Shown: piece by piece, positions 23,481 through 34,890 of the stretch
How positions within the stretch are numbered: the stretch's first letter is position 1
Layout: each line of letters starts with the position of its first letter
Source of the DNA: Inia geoffrensis
Lineage: Eukaryota > Chordata > Mammalia > Artiodactyla > Iniidae
DNA: 64,000 nucleotides
Direction of reading: 5' to 3'
Assembly: GCA_036417435.1 (NCBI GenBank)
Contig: CM070899.1
Location: 149,000,237-149,064,236, forward strand
Made by a program: the position numbers and the translations under genes
Notes under the pieces: generated by a model
Seen by the model: only the letters and a program-made list of their open reading frames with translations
The model's database searches: none
Told to the model about the DNA's origin: nothing

Positions 23481-25299
23481 CTATGCATACTTAGGGGAAG
23501 AACTGTCTGAAATGGGGAAAATCCTGAATTATACGCTATGAATAAATTACTGCCGTTGTTTTTTTTTTCAAATACATTAACGGAAGCTGGCAAATGGAGT
23601 ATTTCATGATTTTCCTAGATGTTAAGCATTACACAGAAATTGCATGCTAAGGTTTTGTCTGGAATTTGAGCTTCTGTGTGCTGATTTGTGGCATACATGT
23701 TCACTACTGGAAAAGAAAATATTTGCAAAGAAAAACCAAAATTCAACAATGCTAAGTTAGTGGATACCAATTAGTGGGGTCTTAGTAATGTGTTTCATCA
23801 CTTTCTAGTCCCATCAAGGAGTGGTGCTGGGCTTACCCCTGCACACAGCCACCATCATCTTGTGAGTGTCAGGGATCCTGCACCATTTTCCACTTGGGTA
23901 ATGTGAGGGGGGAATGATTCTACATGTCCTGGGCACTTGAGGATGGAGTAGTCCAGACGGGGCAGTTTGGATGGACTCAGCAAAGTCTTGGGAGCGCGGG
24001 TGGTCTCCATCAGCTGGACCACTCAGTGGCCCCCTGCAGTTGCTGTTGTGGAGAGCCCTCAAGGGAGGGGGAACAACTTGAAGAACAGCTCCTCAGCCCA
24101 GATGCCACAGTGACCATCCAATGGGTGGGGAGTGAAGGAGAGACTGGCTTTATGTCTCAGTGGCTCTCAAGAGCCACGAGGCTCTTTCCACGGTCTCCTC
24201 GCCCCTCCCCTCGCCAGTTCTCTGAGTGGGTGGAGAACATTAAGGTTAGTATCATCTGCACCTGGTTCTGTTATTCTCCACTATTATTATGGAGCACACG
24301 GTGCCTAGTCCCCTCATGATCTTCCAGTTTGATCCTCAAGCTCTTGTATTGGAAGTTTAAGTTATTTTTTCCTCTATGGCTCCCATTTTAACCACTCTAA
24401 TTCTTCTTGAAGCAATGCAGATGCCCCCTGCTCAATGGTTTCCAAAGTGGGGTGAAGATGATTCATTTAGGTCTGAGAGAAAATATTGACTTCAATACAT
24501 TTTTTCAAAAAACTTTTAAAAATATGCTTTATTAGCTTTGAATATATATGGATGGATCATAGTGTATGTGTATATTTTATAAGTAAATACATATGTATAT
24601 GTTCAACTAATAAGAGTGCACAATGAAGGAAAATTAATGAACTCCTGTTCTAGGTGATTCCAACGGGTCAGTATATATGTAAAATAGGAAAATAAATGAA
24701 AAATAAAAGATAACTACTTCAAGATACTGTCTGCTTTCATTTGTTTTCACACATATGGCCCATAAAGACTAAACATTCTCTTATAGCAGAAATAAAGTGC
24801 AGGTAGATATTAATCCACCTTAAAAAGTGCTCCTAGCCCAATGGTACCAATGGGTCCTGTGACCTGTAACGGGAGAGTAATACAAGAGTAAAGTAGAAAT
24901 TGTTGCACAATACCTGATATGCAGGGATTTTCTTTTTCTTTTATTTTTTCTAACCAGCTCCTTCGATTCTATGCCTCTGTGAAGGATCTCACTTTAATGT
25001 GAAGTCAGTCTCAGGGTTTATGGGTGGGGTGTGTACAAACCCACATACAGCATCGGTAGGGGAGGAAGATGACCTTATGGGAGACATGCTTCTGGTCCAT
25101 GGATTAATACACACCCTCACGCCTGGCTTTGCTGGCCCAGAATGTCCCAGCAGTTGTAGAGCAAGGCTCCATGTGAACCCCAGCCTTGGCTGTGGGTGTG
25201 AGCTGCTCGCGGGCTGCCTCCTTCCCTCGGCCTCAGTGCTCACTGAGATCACATTAAGACCTGGAAGCCTCTCATGGGGGAGAGAAGAATATATTTTTC
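23481..25299. other. Intergenic sequence, no gene recognised
   Basis: Unique sequence, AT-rich at 24330-24720. The overlapping frames on both strands at 23.8-24.3 kb and at 25.0-25.5 kb show no recognisable protein features. Confidence 0.5.
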
Positions 25300-25480
25300 T
25301 TATTGTACAGTCCATTTCATTCACAGCTGCAGGATTAAATTTATTCCTTTCTGAAGTGTTGTCTGTGCGTATAAATCATTTAAGCTTATATATTTTTGTT
25401 GCTGTGGCAACTGTGTGGCTAATTGAATTCCAAAGAGTCTTTCTCGATTTCAAAGCCATGAGGAAGAGCCAGAGGACTTC
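25300..25480. promoter_or_regulatory. Candidate conserved noncoding element
   Basis: Repeat-free sequence with AT-core motifs (GATTAAATTTATTCC, AAATCATTTAAGC, GCTAATTGAATTCC) and a CNE-like composition. There is no direct evidence of function; this is a guess by appearance. Confidence 0.2.
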
Positions 25481-25803
25481 ACGGTGGGAGTCAGAACAGA
25501 GGTAGAAGAGGTGGTGGAAGTGAAATGAAAACGACGCATTCTCCAACGGTCTCCTGAGGTCCCAGAAAAATGCCACTCAGATGTGCCAAGGAAAGGTGCA
25601 GGAGACCTCCTCTGAAGAGAATGGTTAATGAACAGTTACCGGGGCTTCTCTGCAGAAGCACCTGCATCTTCTGACTCCAAAGCTCTGGGGTCTCCCTCTA
25701 CTCATTCTCTCTGGCCTGCTCGCTCTGCCAAGGACAGGGACTGAATCTTTTCATATTGAGGTTTACTAGCTGTTAGTAAACACCTGTCTGATGAAAGCTT
25801 CTT

Positions 25804-25921
25804 GATGGATGGTTGGATGGATAAATGGATGGATGGATGGTTGGATGGATGGATGGATAATTGGATGGATGGATGGATGGATGGATAGATGGATAGATAA
25901 TTGGATGGATGGATGGATTGG
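25804..25921 (+). repeat. (GGAT)n microsatellite
   Basis: About 118 bp of GGAT/GGTT tetranucleotide units with a few TAAT and TAGA interruptions. The minus-strand Ile-His-Pro-Ser frame across it is an artefact. Confidence 0.95.
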
Positions 25922-25974
25922 AAAAGAATTACCAGAGGCAATTTGAAAGGAAGCTGGCATCTTTTAAGGGTCTA

Positions 25975-26165
25975 TCCAATGCTAGGCACTGTGCTGGCAT
26001 ATGTCAATTACAAACTCTAAACAACCTTTGTAAAAGCAAGTGTGATTGTTCCTTTCGCAGATAAGGAAACTTCAGACTTAAGTTTAACGAACTTGTCTAG
26101 GGACCCTCTGGTTAAGTGGCAGATGTAAGATGTACCCAGGTCTCTAAAACTCCAAAGTCCATACA
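25975..26165 (-). mobile_element. MIR-type SINE relic
   Basis: Antisense MIR: 'ccaatgctaggcactgtgctggcatatgt', 'tttcgcagataaggaaacttcagact', 'ggttaagtggcagatgtaagatgtacccaggtct'. Confidence 0.8.
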
Positions 26166-26261
26166 TATTCTACACTTTCAACTATATTCTACTAGCTCCC
26201 CCAAGCAGAATAAATGGATCATATCCTCCTGTGCCCCCCCATATTAGCCCCACTACTCCTT

Positions 26262-26392
26262 CTCCTTCAATTTCTCTTTCTCTCACATTCTTTTGCTTTC
26301 TTTTCCTTCCTTCCTTCCTTCTTTCGTTCCTTTCTTTCTTTTTCTTTCTCCCTGCTTCCCTCCATCTTTCTCTCTCTTGATTCTGTCTTTCT
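26262..26392 (+). repeat. CT-rich (TTCC)n low-complexity tract
   Basis: Polypyrimidine stretch with TTCC, TTTC and CTCC units. The Phe/Leu/Ser-rich frame across it comes from composition. Confidence 0.85.
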
Positions 26393-26856
26393 TAAACAAC
26401 TTTATTCTTATTTGTCAATATGATATGTGCACACTATAAACATATAAACAATATAGAAAAAAAATAAAGGATGCAAAAAATTTCACCAAATACCTCACCA
26501 CCTAGAAATAACGCTCCAACTAGATAAGCATCATTGTAAGCCATCATCTTTACATATTCAGTAGGTAAATAACATTTTTAATACACTCTAGTAAACTTTC
26601 TATCTTAGATAAAATTATTGAATTGAGTAATAGTTAAACTTTCCTGTTGGCGTTTACTCATCATAAGAAACAACAATTACTAAAAACTTAATCTATGGTT
26701 GATACACAAATATGAAAAACATTAAAATGTTGGAGTCATTTTTATATTGCTTGTTTCACTTTCTATCATATTGACTAATACCCCACTAGGAGAAATGGAG
26801 AAATACTTGCAATGGTTTCTACCACCTTTTGTTACTTTACATTATGTTTTATGTTG
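26393..26856. other. AT-rich intergenic sequence, possible old L1 remnant
   Basis: AT-rich non-coding sequence. The part around 26400-26600 has a faint resemblance to old L1 3' UTR but lacks a decisive block. Confidence 0.3.
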
Positions 26857-26861
26857 CCAAG

Positions 26862-26892
<31 letters not shown>

Positions 26893-26936
26893 TATATATG
26901 TGTGTGTGTTTATATATATACACATACATATATATG

Positions 26937-26970
<34 letters not shown>

Positions 26971-26995
26971 TATATACTTGGTAATATATTACAAT
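26857..26995. repeat. (TA)n/(TATG)n microsatellite within an inverted repeat
   Basis: Alternating TA, TATG and CATA runs. The outer edges form a matching inverted pair: CCAAGTATATA at 26857-26867 and TATATACTTGG at 26971-26981. The whole segment could therefore fold as a long AT hairpin. Confidence 0.9.
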
Positions 26996-27854
26996 ATACT
27001 GCAATATTTGCAATATATAAATATATTGCATTTTTACTAGGTGTTTCCTAACATGGGCAATCATGTTCAGACCTTCTACTTATTCTGACCTAGACTGGGT
27101 GAGTTCTGTTTGACACGCCTCCCACTCGAACTGAAGCCTTTATCCACCAGCAGGAGTTTGAGAGTTGAGTAATGTGTGTCATCAGTTTTCTGTAGCTGGA
27201 GAAAATCCAGGGAGGAAAGAGGGACTGCCCAGCAGGGAATGAGTTTTGAAGGACTCGGCGGGGTGCAAATGTACTTTGACAGAATATCTGGCTGATAGCC
27301 CAGCCATAACTGGACACCCGGGAGGCGTGGTTGGATCTCTCCCCAGACAGAGTGGAGCCCTGAGCCCTGGGGAGCTCTAATCGACTTTCCTGCCTCTGTT
27401 GAAATGTTCACAAGTAACCAGGGGCTTCTACACAGAAGGGTTTGCCCTTGACTTTCCAGCACTGGCTCAGCCACTTATCTGCAAATATCAGCTTTTTCTT
27501 TTTTTTTTTTCTTTCAACTCACATTTTCTCTGGCTTCACTTCTAGGGGCTGAGGGAGGACGAGGAACCATACCAAGTCCACCAGAGTGTTTATATTTACA
27601 GCCAGTACTTTTTGAAGTTTATGTAGTGAGGTTACACCCAAGTCCTTATCTGTTTCCTACTTAGTAAATTGTTTTCAGGTTCTTTATCTGATCCTTTTTA
27701 ATTATTGGGAGGGAGAGATTCTGTTCCTGTGCTTAACTCCACCATCTTTACAAAAAAACTCCTTCTTAGATTATTATTCCTTTAAGCGGCATAATGGCGT
27801 TGAGTTTAGTAGGTCTGCAGACCTTGGTCTGAAACCCAACTCTGTCCTTTAAGA

Positions 27855-28082
27855 CAGTAGTTCTCAACCAGGGCCAATTTTGTCCCCACGAAGGACATTT
27901 GACAATATCCGGGAATTTTGATTATCATGACTAGGGTTTTCTACTGGCATCTAGGTCAAGGATGCTGCTGAACACCCTTCGTGGTACAATCTGGCTCCAG
28001 CTCACATACTCACGGGAAAGCCACCCACAACAAAGAATTATCTGGCCCAAAGTGTCAACAGTGTAGACGTTGAAAAACCCTG
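27855..28082 (+). mobile_element. MER20 DNA transposon relic
   Basis: Blocks in order: 'cagtagttctcaaccagggccaattttgtcccc', 'ggacatttgacaatatccggg', 'tactggcatctaggtcaaggatgctgctgaacac', 'cccacaacaaagaattatctggcccaaagtgtcaac', end 'gttgaaaaaccctg'. Confidence 0.92.
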
Positions 28083-28699
28083 CTTTAGTAGCTGAGTACA
28101 TTTGAACAATTTTTTTAGCCTCCCTAAACTTTATTAACTTTGTCTTTAAAATGAGCATAAGATATTCAGTTTTCTTAGACTGATGATTCAGTTTTCTTAT
28201 TTGGAAAATGGGAATAATAAGGTCCAGCTAAGCAACAAACAGATGAACCTTAAATGATAGCTTCTGCCCTTCCCTTGTCCCTCTCTATCACTCAGTTTTT
28301 GACAGCAGGACCAATTTTCACTTTTATAAAATATATTCTAGTTTTGAAGCTCTGGGAGTTGTTATTATTCCTGGATCCATTAGTGGCTGCCAGTAACCTT
28401 CTTGTTGTGTAACAGTCAGAAAGAAACAGCCATGACCAGGCTGGGGAAAATGAGATGAGATGGACTGAATTTGGGCAATATGTGGAAAAATGTCTAACTC
28501 CTGGGGTTTTCTTTTATTGTTTGATTTAATGAATCTCAAAAGGGCTTGGCCTTGGGAGGCACAAATCAATAATGTAATTCCATGCTGTCAGGGGCTTTCC
28601 TGTCCACTTCGATAGAAAGCTTCCCAAAGCGCATTTAAGGCCAGTCAGAGAGGCAATTAGTTCTTAGAGGAGGGGAATATGGAGACCACTCTCAAGCAG
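28083..28699. other. Intergenic sequence, no gene recognised
   Basis: Unique sequence with a MIR-like remnant around 28085-28230. No coding signal. Confidence 0.4.
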
Positions 28700-28811
28700 A
28701 TGATGAAACTGATGATGATGATGATAATGATGGTGATGATGGTGATGGTTATGATAGTGATGGTGGGGATGACAATGATAATAATGATGGTGATGATGAT
28801 TATGATAATGA
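28700..28811 (+). repeat. (GAT)n microsatellite
   Basis: GATGATGAT/GGTGATGAT trinucleotide units for about 110 bp with interruptions. The Ile-rich minus frame is an artefact. Confidence 0.95.
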
Positions 28812-28819
28812 TCCTACCA

Positions 28820-28990
28820 TTTATGTAAGGCTTATTAAGTGCAAGACCAAGTACCAAGCACTTTGTTCATGTCCTCATATGACTCCATGCTATAAGAACA
28901 GATCATAGTATGACTATGTGTCTTTTACATATGAGAAAACTGAGGCCCAAAGAAGTTAAATGACTTGGCCATGGTCCCCAGTTGATTAAT
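28820..28990 (-). mobile_element. MIR-type SINE relic
   Basis: Antisense MIR: 'tttatgtaaggcttattaagtgcaagaccaagtaccaagcactttgttcatg', 'catatgagaaaactgaggcccaaagaagttaaatgacttggccatggtc'. Well preserved. It directly follows the (GAT)n run, as expected since the MIR 3' tail often carries ATT/ATG repeats. Confidence 0.88.
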
Positions 28991-29104
28991 GGATGAAAAA
29001 AACTTTGGGAGAATGAGAGGTATTTTTCCTTCCTCGCTGTTTGGGGGACAAGCCTCACCGGTGGTACCAAACAGAAACAAAATTTGCTGAGCAGTTAGTC
29101 AGAC

Positions 29105-29325
29105 AAAAGCTTGAATTTTGCCCTTGCCTAATACTTGTTTGTGTCATTTGACAAGAAAATTAATCTTTCTGAGACTCAGCATCTCCAAGCCTCAGTTTCC
29201 TTATCTAGAAATGCGAAGATAAAAATACATAATTCATAGGGGATAGTTATGATGGCTCAGTGAAGGTTTAGCGAGATGCCTATCTGGTGCATATTATGGG
29301 CTTAATGAAAGTTAGCTTCCTTCTA
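29105..29325 (+). mobile_element. MIR-type SINE relic
   Basis: Sense MIR: 'tttgacaagaaaattaatctttctgagactcagcatctccaagcctcagtttccttatctagaaatgcgaagataaaaat', then 'gctcagtgaaggtttagcgagatgcctatctggtgcatattatgggcttaatgaaagtta'. Confidence 0.8.
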
Positions 29326-31149
29326 GGGACCCAGGTGAGGTACCAGAACAGGGAGAGCTCAGGGTTGGAGCCCGTATCAGCTCTGATGAAGCTGGACTAC
29401 AGGAGTTGGGCAGCCAGGGCTGACTGAGAGTAAAACTGAGGGAAGTTCCAGCTGTAAGTATAACACTGCAGGGGCCAAAACAAAGCAAAACAAAACAAAA
29501 CAAAAAAACAAGAAAAACCATGGTAGAAACTGGCTTCATTTCTCTGGAAAAAAAAATGGAAAGTTCTTATGAAAGAGATGCAGCCTTGTTTTTTTTAAAA
29601 AAAACCATTTGTCTCAAGGAACTTTGCTGATCCATTCTTTCTGGATGGAAAACCCTACATTCATAGAAGGAGAATAAACACTAGTATAACTCTCCCTGGG
29701 TCTTTTAGCCAAACTTTGAAGTCTCCTGATTTAGTATGGGAATCTTCTTGGATATTTCAGAATGACTTCTCACCCCTACTCCTCTGATTATGCTTGAATG
29801 ATGGGAACTTAAACGTGGGGAGAGCACCAACTCAAGATGAGAGAGTCCAACTCTCTTCTCTCTGCATGAACCGAAGTCCCATCCAAAGGTTGCAGATTAG
29901 TGGTCATTTGGTTCTACCTGTGGACTAGAAAAGAGGAATAAGGAAAAACACAGTAGCCATAATTCAGGCAGGATCTGGATTATTCTACTTTACCAGATTA
30001 CTTTCAGGTGGTCAAACACCACTTTGACTCTGAGTTACTCTCTGTCATTTATTTCCACTTGTCTTGAATCACAAGAGACTTCTGTCATAGGTGACCATAT
30101 CTCTAACATATACACAGGTATCTTTCGCAAGGCACAAGAGGTAGCAGTAATGTCCTCTCACTTTAGGGTGTCAGGGTCTTAGCTTCACCCCGACAGAACA
30201 AGGGGCTCAGAGCCTACCTCATCCCCTCAAAGGACAGAGTCCCTGATGAGTATACCATCAATAAATACCAGAGCAGATGTCATGAAATTCCAATCAGAAG
30301 AATTTATAATGTGAATTCAGGTATTATATAGTGAGAAATAGATAAACAGAAATTGTCGGTCAAACTCCTGGCAGCTGGGGCCGGCATCAGAGGCAGTAAA
30401 TAAAGTAACTCCATAAATCACGTTTATGATCAGCCCCATTGCACATAACTACAAGTGGGGCTTTTCATTAAGTAGCAGGAGGCAGTGGCTTGTTGCGTCT
30501 CATAGAGTTGGAAATGAGCAGAGGCAGTGTGTTCCTGGAACAGCGACCCAAGGGTGTCAGACTATGATTGAGACATTACCCTGCTTTCTAGGTCAATGTT
30601 TGCGTAAGGGCTTGGGAGAAGGGTTCTGGCTTTCCACCTGGAGTAATATCCAGGAGAAGGTCAAGGCATCCATGGAATTCTGGTTTGGTAGATCTCAAAG
30701 CCCTAGACCTCTCCATCCACAACACAAGGGCAAAAGAAGTGAGAAGTTGGCTGTATACTAAGAGAAGCTGGGGAAGTCTCTTTATCAAAAACTCTTCTGT
30801 TAGTCATCATCCAAGTCATAACTGAAATCCTGTTCTCTGTTGTGCTCTCTGAATCTTCTTATAGCCTTGATATTAGTAACCCAGATGATCTTCTATTCAC
30901 TGTGGGATCCAGAGTGTGGGATAAAGAGGGGAGAGAGTCTTAAATCTCCTTTACATCTTCAGTCTTTGGCACATTATAGTACCTCTAATAGAAGGCTGCT
31001 CCTAAATTTATTACATCAATAAATGAATGAAAGACTATCCTGAAAGTGATATATTCTAAACTGCTTTTTCCTCATTGTTTTTATTTGTTTGTTTGCTCTT
31101 TGGCTTACAACCCTCCATTGTGGTCTTGGACAGCAGCTTCAATCCATGT
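29326..31149. other. Intergenic sequence, no gene recognised
   Basis: Unique sequence. A small (CAAAA)n run lies at 29476-29516 and an A run near 29596. Frames at 30.4-30.8 kb have no recognisable domain. Confidence 0.5.
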
Positions 31150-31345
31150 GATAGGAAGGATAGGACGGTGATTAAGACCATGTGTACTAAACCCAACTGC
31201 TGGTTTCAAACCCTATCTCTGCCTCAAGTAACTGGGCAGCCTTGGACAAGTTATCTAAACCTCTGAGGCTTGATTAGCACATCTATACAATAGAAATATT
31301 AACATATGTCCTAGTTAAAAGAATTAACTCATTCAGGGCTCTTGC
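31150..31345 (+). mobile_element. MIR-type SINE relic
   Basis: Sense MIR: 'ggacggtgattaagaccatgtgtac', 'tggtttcaaaccctatctctgcct', 'ctgggcagccttggacaagttatctaaacctctgaggcttgattagcacatctatacaatagaaatattaacat'. Confidence 0.85.
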
Positions 31346-33066
31346 AGACAGCTTGCTGGGCAAATAGTCACATGGCTTAAATATGAACGCCCATGACCAT
31401 GTCTTCGCACATTTTCTCTTCCACGGCCTCTCTCCTTTATAGTTGAGCATTTGTCTGCTAAGACTACTTGAGCTACTACTTAAGAATGTTTTCAAAGGTC
31501 TGAGGAGAAAGGACTATGATTAAGACACTCATAGAGATTGGCTGATTTAATACAAGTACTGTGCTTTCCTCTAAGGCATGGGTATCTGGCCATGATCTGT
31601 AGTCAGAAGATGGCTTTATCCAGTGACTCTCCCATGCTATACCATCCAGATTTCCCTAATAAGACCCAGACTCCCGGAGAACTTTCCAAAGAAGCTGCTC
31701 TTCTCTACTTAACTGCTTTAAAGCCATTCCCTGGCCCTTGCAGCTCATCAGCCAAGTGGCAAGCAGGGCAGTAATTAGACCCTCTGCTGAACCCTACACC
31801 GACGATTTGAATAGCTGAGAACATTGCAAACCTTAGAAATGGGGGGAAAAGAGAGGCTAAAATAGAACATCTCCCTAGTTAATAGCTAAGCAACATTGAG
31901 CATCCCAACACGAGCAAGGAATAGAGCATGGCTCAGGGCAAGATGCCCCTCCATGCCCTGAAACATTAGAGGAATGGGTTCTGAGAAGCTCAAGTAGAAT
32001 TCCTGGGAGCTCCCTCATATGTATGTTCATGACCCATGTCAAAAAATGACCCCCTCACCTAGGACATCAGATCTGATAAATCTACCTTGTGTCTAATGAG
32101 TACCTTCCTGGCATGTCTGTGACTGATGCCATGACAGGCAGTCTCCAGGTTCAGGTTCAGGGATGGCCAGCTGCTATTTCTGAAGTTTCCCTATTAGACC
32201 ACTGCTTCTTTGTGTCATCACTGGGGTGATGATTTTTTAGGGGCATGTTGTCTATATAAGACAATAGTATCGACCATGCCTTCAGGCATTGGAAGATGTT
32301 ATCAATAGTTTGTTTCAGTTTTTGTTTACCTGAGAACCCTGGCTTCGGGCAAGTAGTTGAATGAGATTATTAATCAAGGACCTTCCAGACCTAGAAGTCT
32401 GTAACCTTATCCAGTCCTTGAACTGTCTTTCAAAATAAATGCCAAATAATGGGTCAGAAGGATGTGAGGACGCTCTGAAGTGCAGGGGCAAGACCCCAGG
32501 GCCTCCCTGGACTTTGTGTGGAGTAGGAAGGAGTAGTCCCCTGCAGAAGGGTGAGGGTGGGGGTTTCATGTATGTGGCATGGGACCCGCTGTCTCTCACT
32601 GCATTTCCATCATTTGCCATCACTGGACTAGGCAATAAATAGGCCAAGCCACCAGGCCTGGACTTAAGAGAGCATTTAAAAATCTTACTTTGAGAAACAT
32701 TACTTTTGCCTTCAGGCAGCCCAGGAAGACACTAATGTAAAGGCAGCCACATGCTGGGGAAGAGAGAGATTTACTTATAACTTCCATGCTGTCAGGTGGT
32801 TCAGAATTCTGGATCCTGAGAATTTTCACATGTGAGGCTCATGAGGCACAGTGGTAGCCCTTTGAATTCAGTACAAATGACCTGGGCTTGGAGAATGAGA
32901 AATCCAGTTCAACGCAACAAATGTCTATTAAGTACGTACTATATACATATCACTGTACAGAGAACATTAGCCCTTGTCTGGAAAGACTTAATGCATGTTC
33001 CACTTACTCATCAAAAAGAGTTTATACACTGAAGACTTTTGTCCCATGCCTGCAAGGGGCCTAATT
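31346..33066. other. Intergenic sequence, no gene recognised
   Basis: Unique sequence without recognisable repeats or coding signal. Overlapping frames near 32.3-32.8 kb occur on both strands and look like chance. Confidence 0.5.
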
Positions 33067-33077
33067 ATGAACTTGTA

Positions 33078-33240
33078 ATTTTTTTTTTAAACTCTAATGG
33101 CATTTTAGTTTATATATATATATTATTATTGGCTGTTCTGCGTGGCATGCTGGATCTTAGTTCCCTGACCAGAGATTGAACCCATGCCCCCTGTAGTGGA
33201 AGTGCTGGAGTCTCAGCCACTGGACCACCAGGGAAGTACC
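33078..33240 (-). mobile_element. Short CHR/artiodactyl tRNA-type SINE, inverted
   Basis: The minus strand starts 'ggtacttccctggtggtccagtggctgagactcc' and carries a box B-like GGTTCAATCTC. It is followed by a TA/AATAAT tail and an A run. An 11-bp duplication ATGAACTTGTA flanks it (33067-33077 and 33241-33251). The body is shorter and more diverged than the other copies, so it is probably older. Confidence 0.88.
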
Positions 33241-33726
33241 ATGAACTTGTAGTTTTGTGTGGCCAGGAGGCAACGGCTGGGTGAAAAATATAATTTATTA
33301 CAAGGGACAATTGAAGAACAAAAGTCTTTTGCCGTTTAGGTATGCTAACTTCCTTCACTGGGATAGAACCTTCAAAAAGCCTATTTGGGTTTCTTCCCAC
33401 TCAGACCTTTACGAATTACACATTCTTTTTTTTAAGGTGGTGTGAACAGGTATTCTAGTGATAACAACATGTTTGATATATGGAGATGAAGAAGATATTT
33501 CCATTGTTGTCTGAAACCCAAACATGGTGTTGTAACTTGATCCTTAGCTACAGGCTTTGAAGGGAGATGTGCTTAGAGGAAGGAGACAAGTTAACCACGT
33601 GGTACAGACGAGCCGCTGGTCTAGAAAGGGCTGAGGCATGCACGGCCTGGGGCTCTTGACTTTCCTGAATGAAATTTCTCTTTTAATACTGTGTGACATT
33701 ACATGGTAATGTCTAAACCCTTATAC
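33241..33726. other. Intergenic sequence, no gene recognised
   Basis: Unique sequence between the inverted SINE and the MER20 copy. Nothing coding was seen. Confidence 0.45.
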
Positions 33727-33950
33727 CAATGGTTCTCAACCAGGGCAATTTTGCACCCTCCCCGTCCCCAGCGGACATTTGGCTATGTTTGGAGACATTT
33801 CTGGTAGACATACCTGGGAGGGGGACAGAGAAGGAGTACTAATGCTCTAATGAAAATGCTGGTAAACATCAGAAAATGCACATGACAAACCCCACAACCA
33901 AGAATTCTGTGGTCCAAAATGTAAATAGGGACGAGGTGGGGAACCCTGCC
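33727..33950 (+). mobile_element. MER20 DNA transposon relic
   Basis: Blocks: 'caatggttctcaaccagggcaattttgcacc', 'ggacatttggctatgtttggagacatttctgg', 'ccccacaaccaagaattctgtggtccaaaatgtaaatagg', end 'ggggaaccctgcc'. The central part is more diverged than in the other copies. Confidence 0.9.
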
Positions 33951-34119
33951 TTAAAGCTTCCTACACCTCTGGTGAACCCTCATGAGTGACATTACAGCCT
34001 GTGCCTCCCTGTCTCTCCCCGACAACCCACTGATGTTTTTGAAATAAATTAATGGAAATAAGTCTTCCTCATTAAAGGAAACACATTATATATTGTAAAG
34101 AAGAAAAAAGGAAAGAAAG

Positions 34120-34182
34120 GGAAATTGGGAAGTAGAGAGAGAGAGAGAGGGAGGGAGGGGAAGGAGAGAGAAAGAGAGACTA
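34120..34182 (+). repeat. (GA)n-rich tract
   Basis: AGAGAGAGAGAGAG followed by GGGAGGGAGGGG and GAGAGAAAGAGAGAC. Simple polypurine repeat. Confidence 0.9.
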
Positions 34183-34629
34183 GAAACGAGATTTAATGCA
34201 ATTATGCCAAAGAATCGCAAAATCTTTGGGGTAAAAAAAAATCCGAGAGGATATATTTTATCCCATCTTAGGAACTAAAATTATTGTAACTAGGAAGTTG
34301 AGTAACAACATATGTGGAATGACAGGACATCATGACATAGAGCTGGAGGTCGTCAATCCTTTCCTTGTGCCCTGCCTCAAATTACAAATATATGTACGTC
34401 CTTCTTGAAACATTCATCTCAACCCAATATCCAACTTAGGGTCTACCTTAAGCATTGTGCAAGCTATTTGACCTTCAGCAAAACAGGGTCCCAGCTATCA
34501 AGATGATACTGAATCCCACAATCTTTGCACACATTTGGACTTTCCCAAACTTCAACCTACCTTTAAATTCAACACACTTCCCTACTGAATAATGAATCCA
34601 AGTAAAACAAGGACATTGATGTTTTATAC

Positions 34630-34635
34630 TTTATT
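34630..34635 (-). terminator. Candidate distal polyadenylation signal of NTRK3
   Basis: The minus strand reads CAAATAAAGTATAAAACATC, i.e. a canonical AATAAA. About 20-50 bases further along the minus strand come U/GU-rich stretches (TGTCCTTGTTTT, then AAGTGTGTTG), the usual partner of a cleavage site. It stands at the far end of the repeat-poor block downstream of the NTRK3 stop codon. Use as a real poly(A) site is inference. Confidence 0.4.
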
Positions 34636-34807
34636 TGAGAAGATACCCTACATAAACTATGTCAGGAGGATACAGGTCTACACACGATTTCATCAGTCAA
34701 TAAATGGAGTTGTTAACATAACACAGAAGATATGATAGCATGAGGAAGACAGAAGTATGACCAAGGAGTATTTACAACTCTCACATATGCTATATTTATA
34801 TTGGAGA

Positions 34808-34890
34808 TGGATATATACATATATACATGTACATGTGCATATACATACATATGTCCATACATACACACACATATATACATATATATGTAT
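34808..34890. repeat. (TACA)n/(TATA)n microsatellite
   Basis: Tandem TATACATA, CATACATA and CACACATA units. The Tyr/Met/Cys-rich minus frame across it is an artefact. Confidence 0.85.

Noticed and set aside
25702..25960. Ile-His-Pro-Ser repeat protein
   Set aside because: Translation of the (GGAT)n microsatellite.
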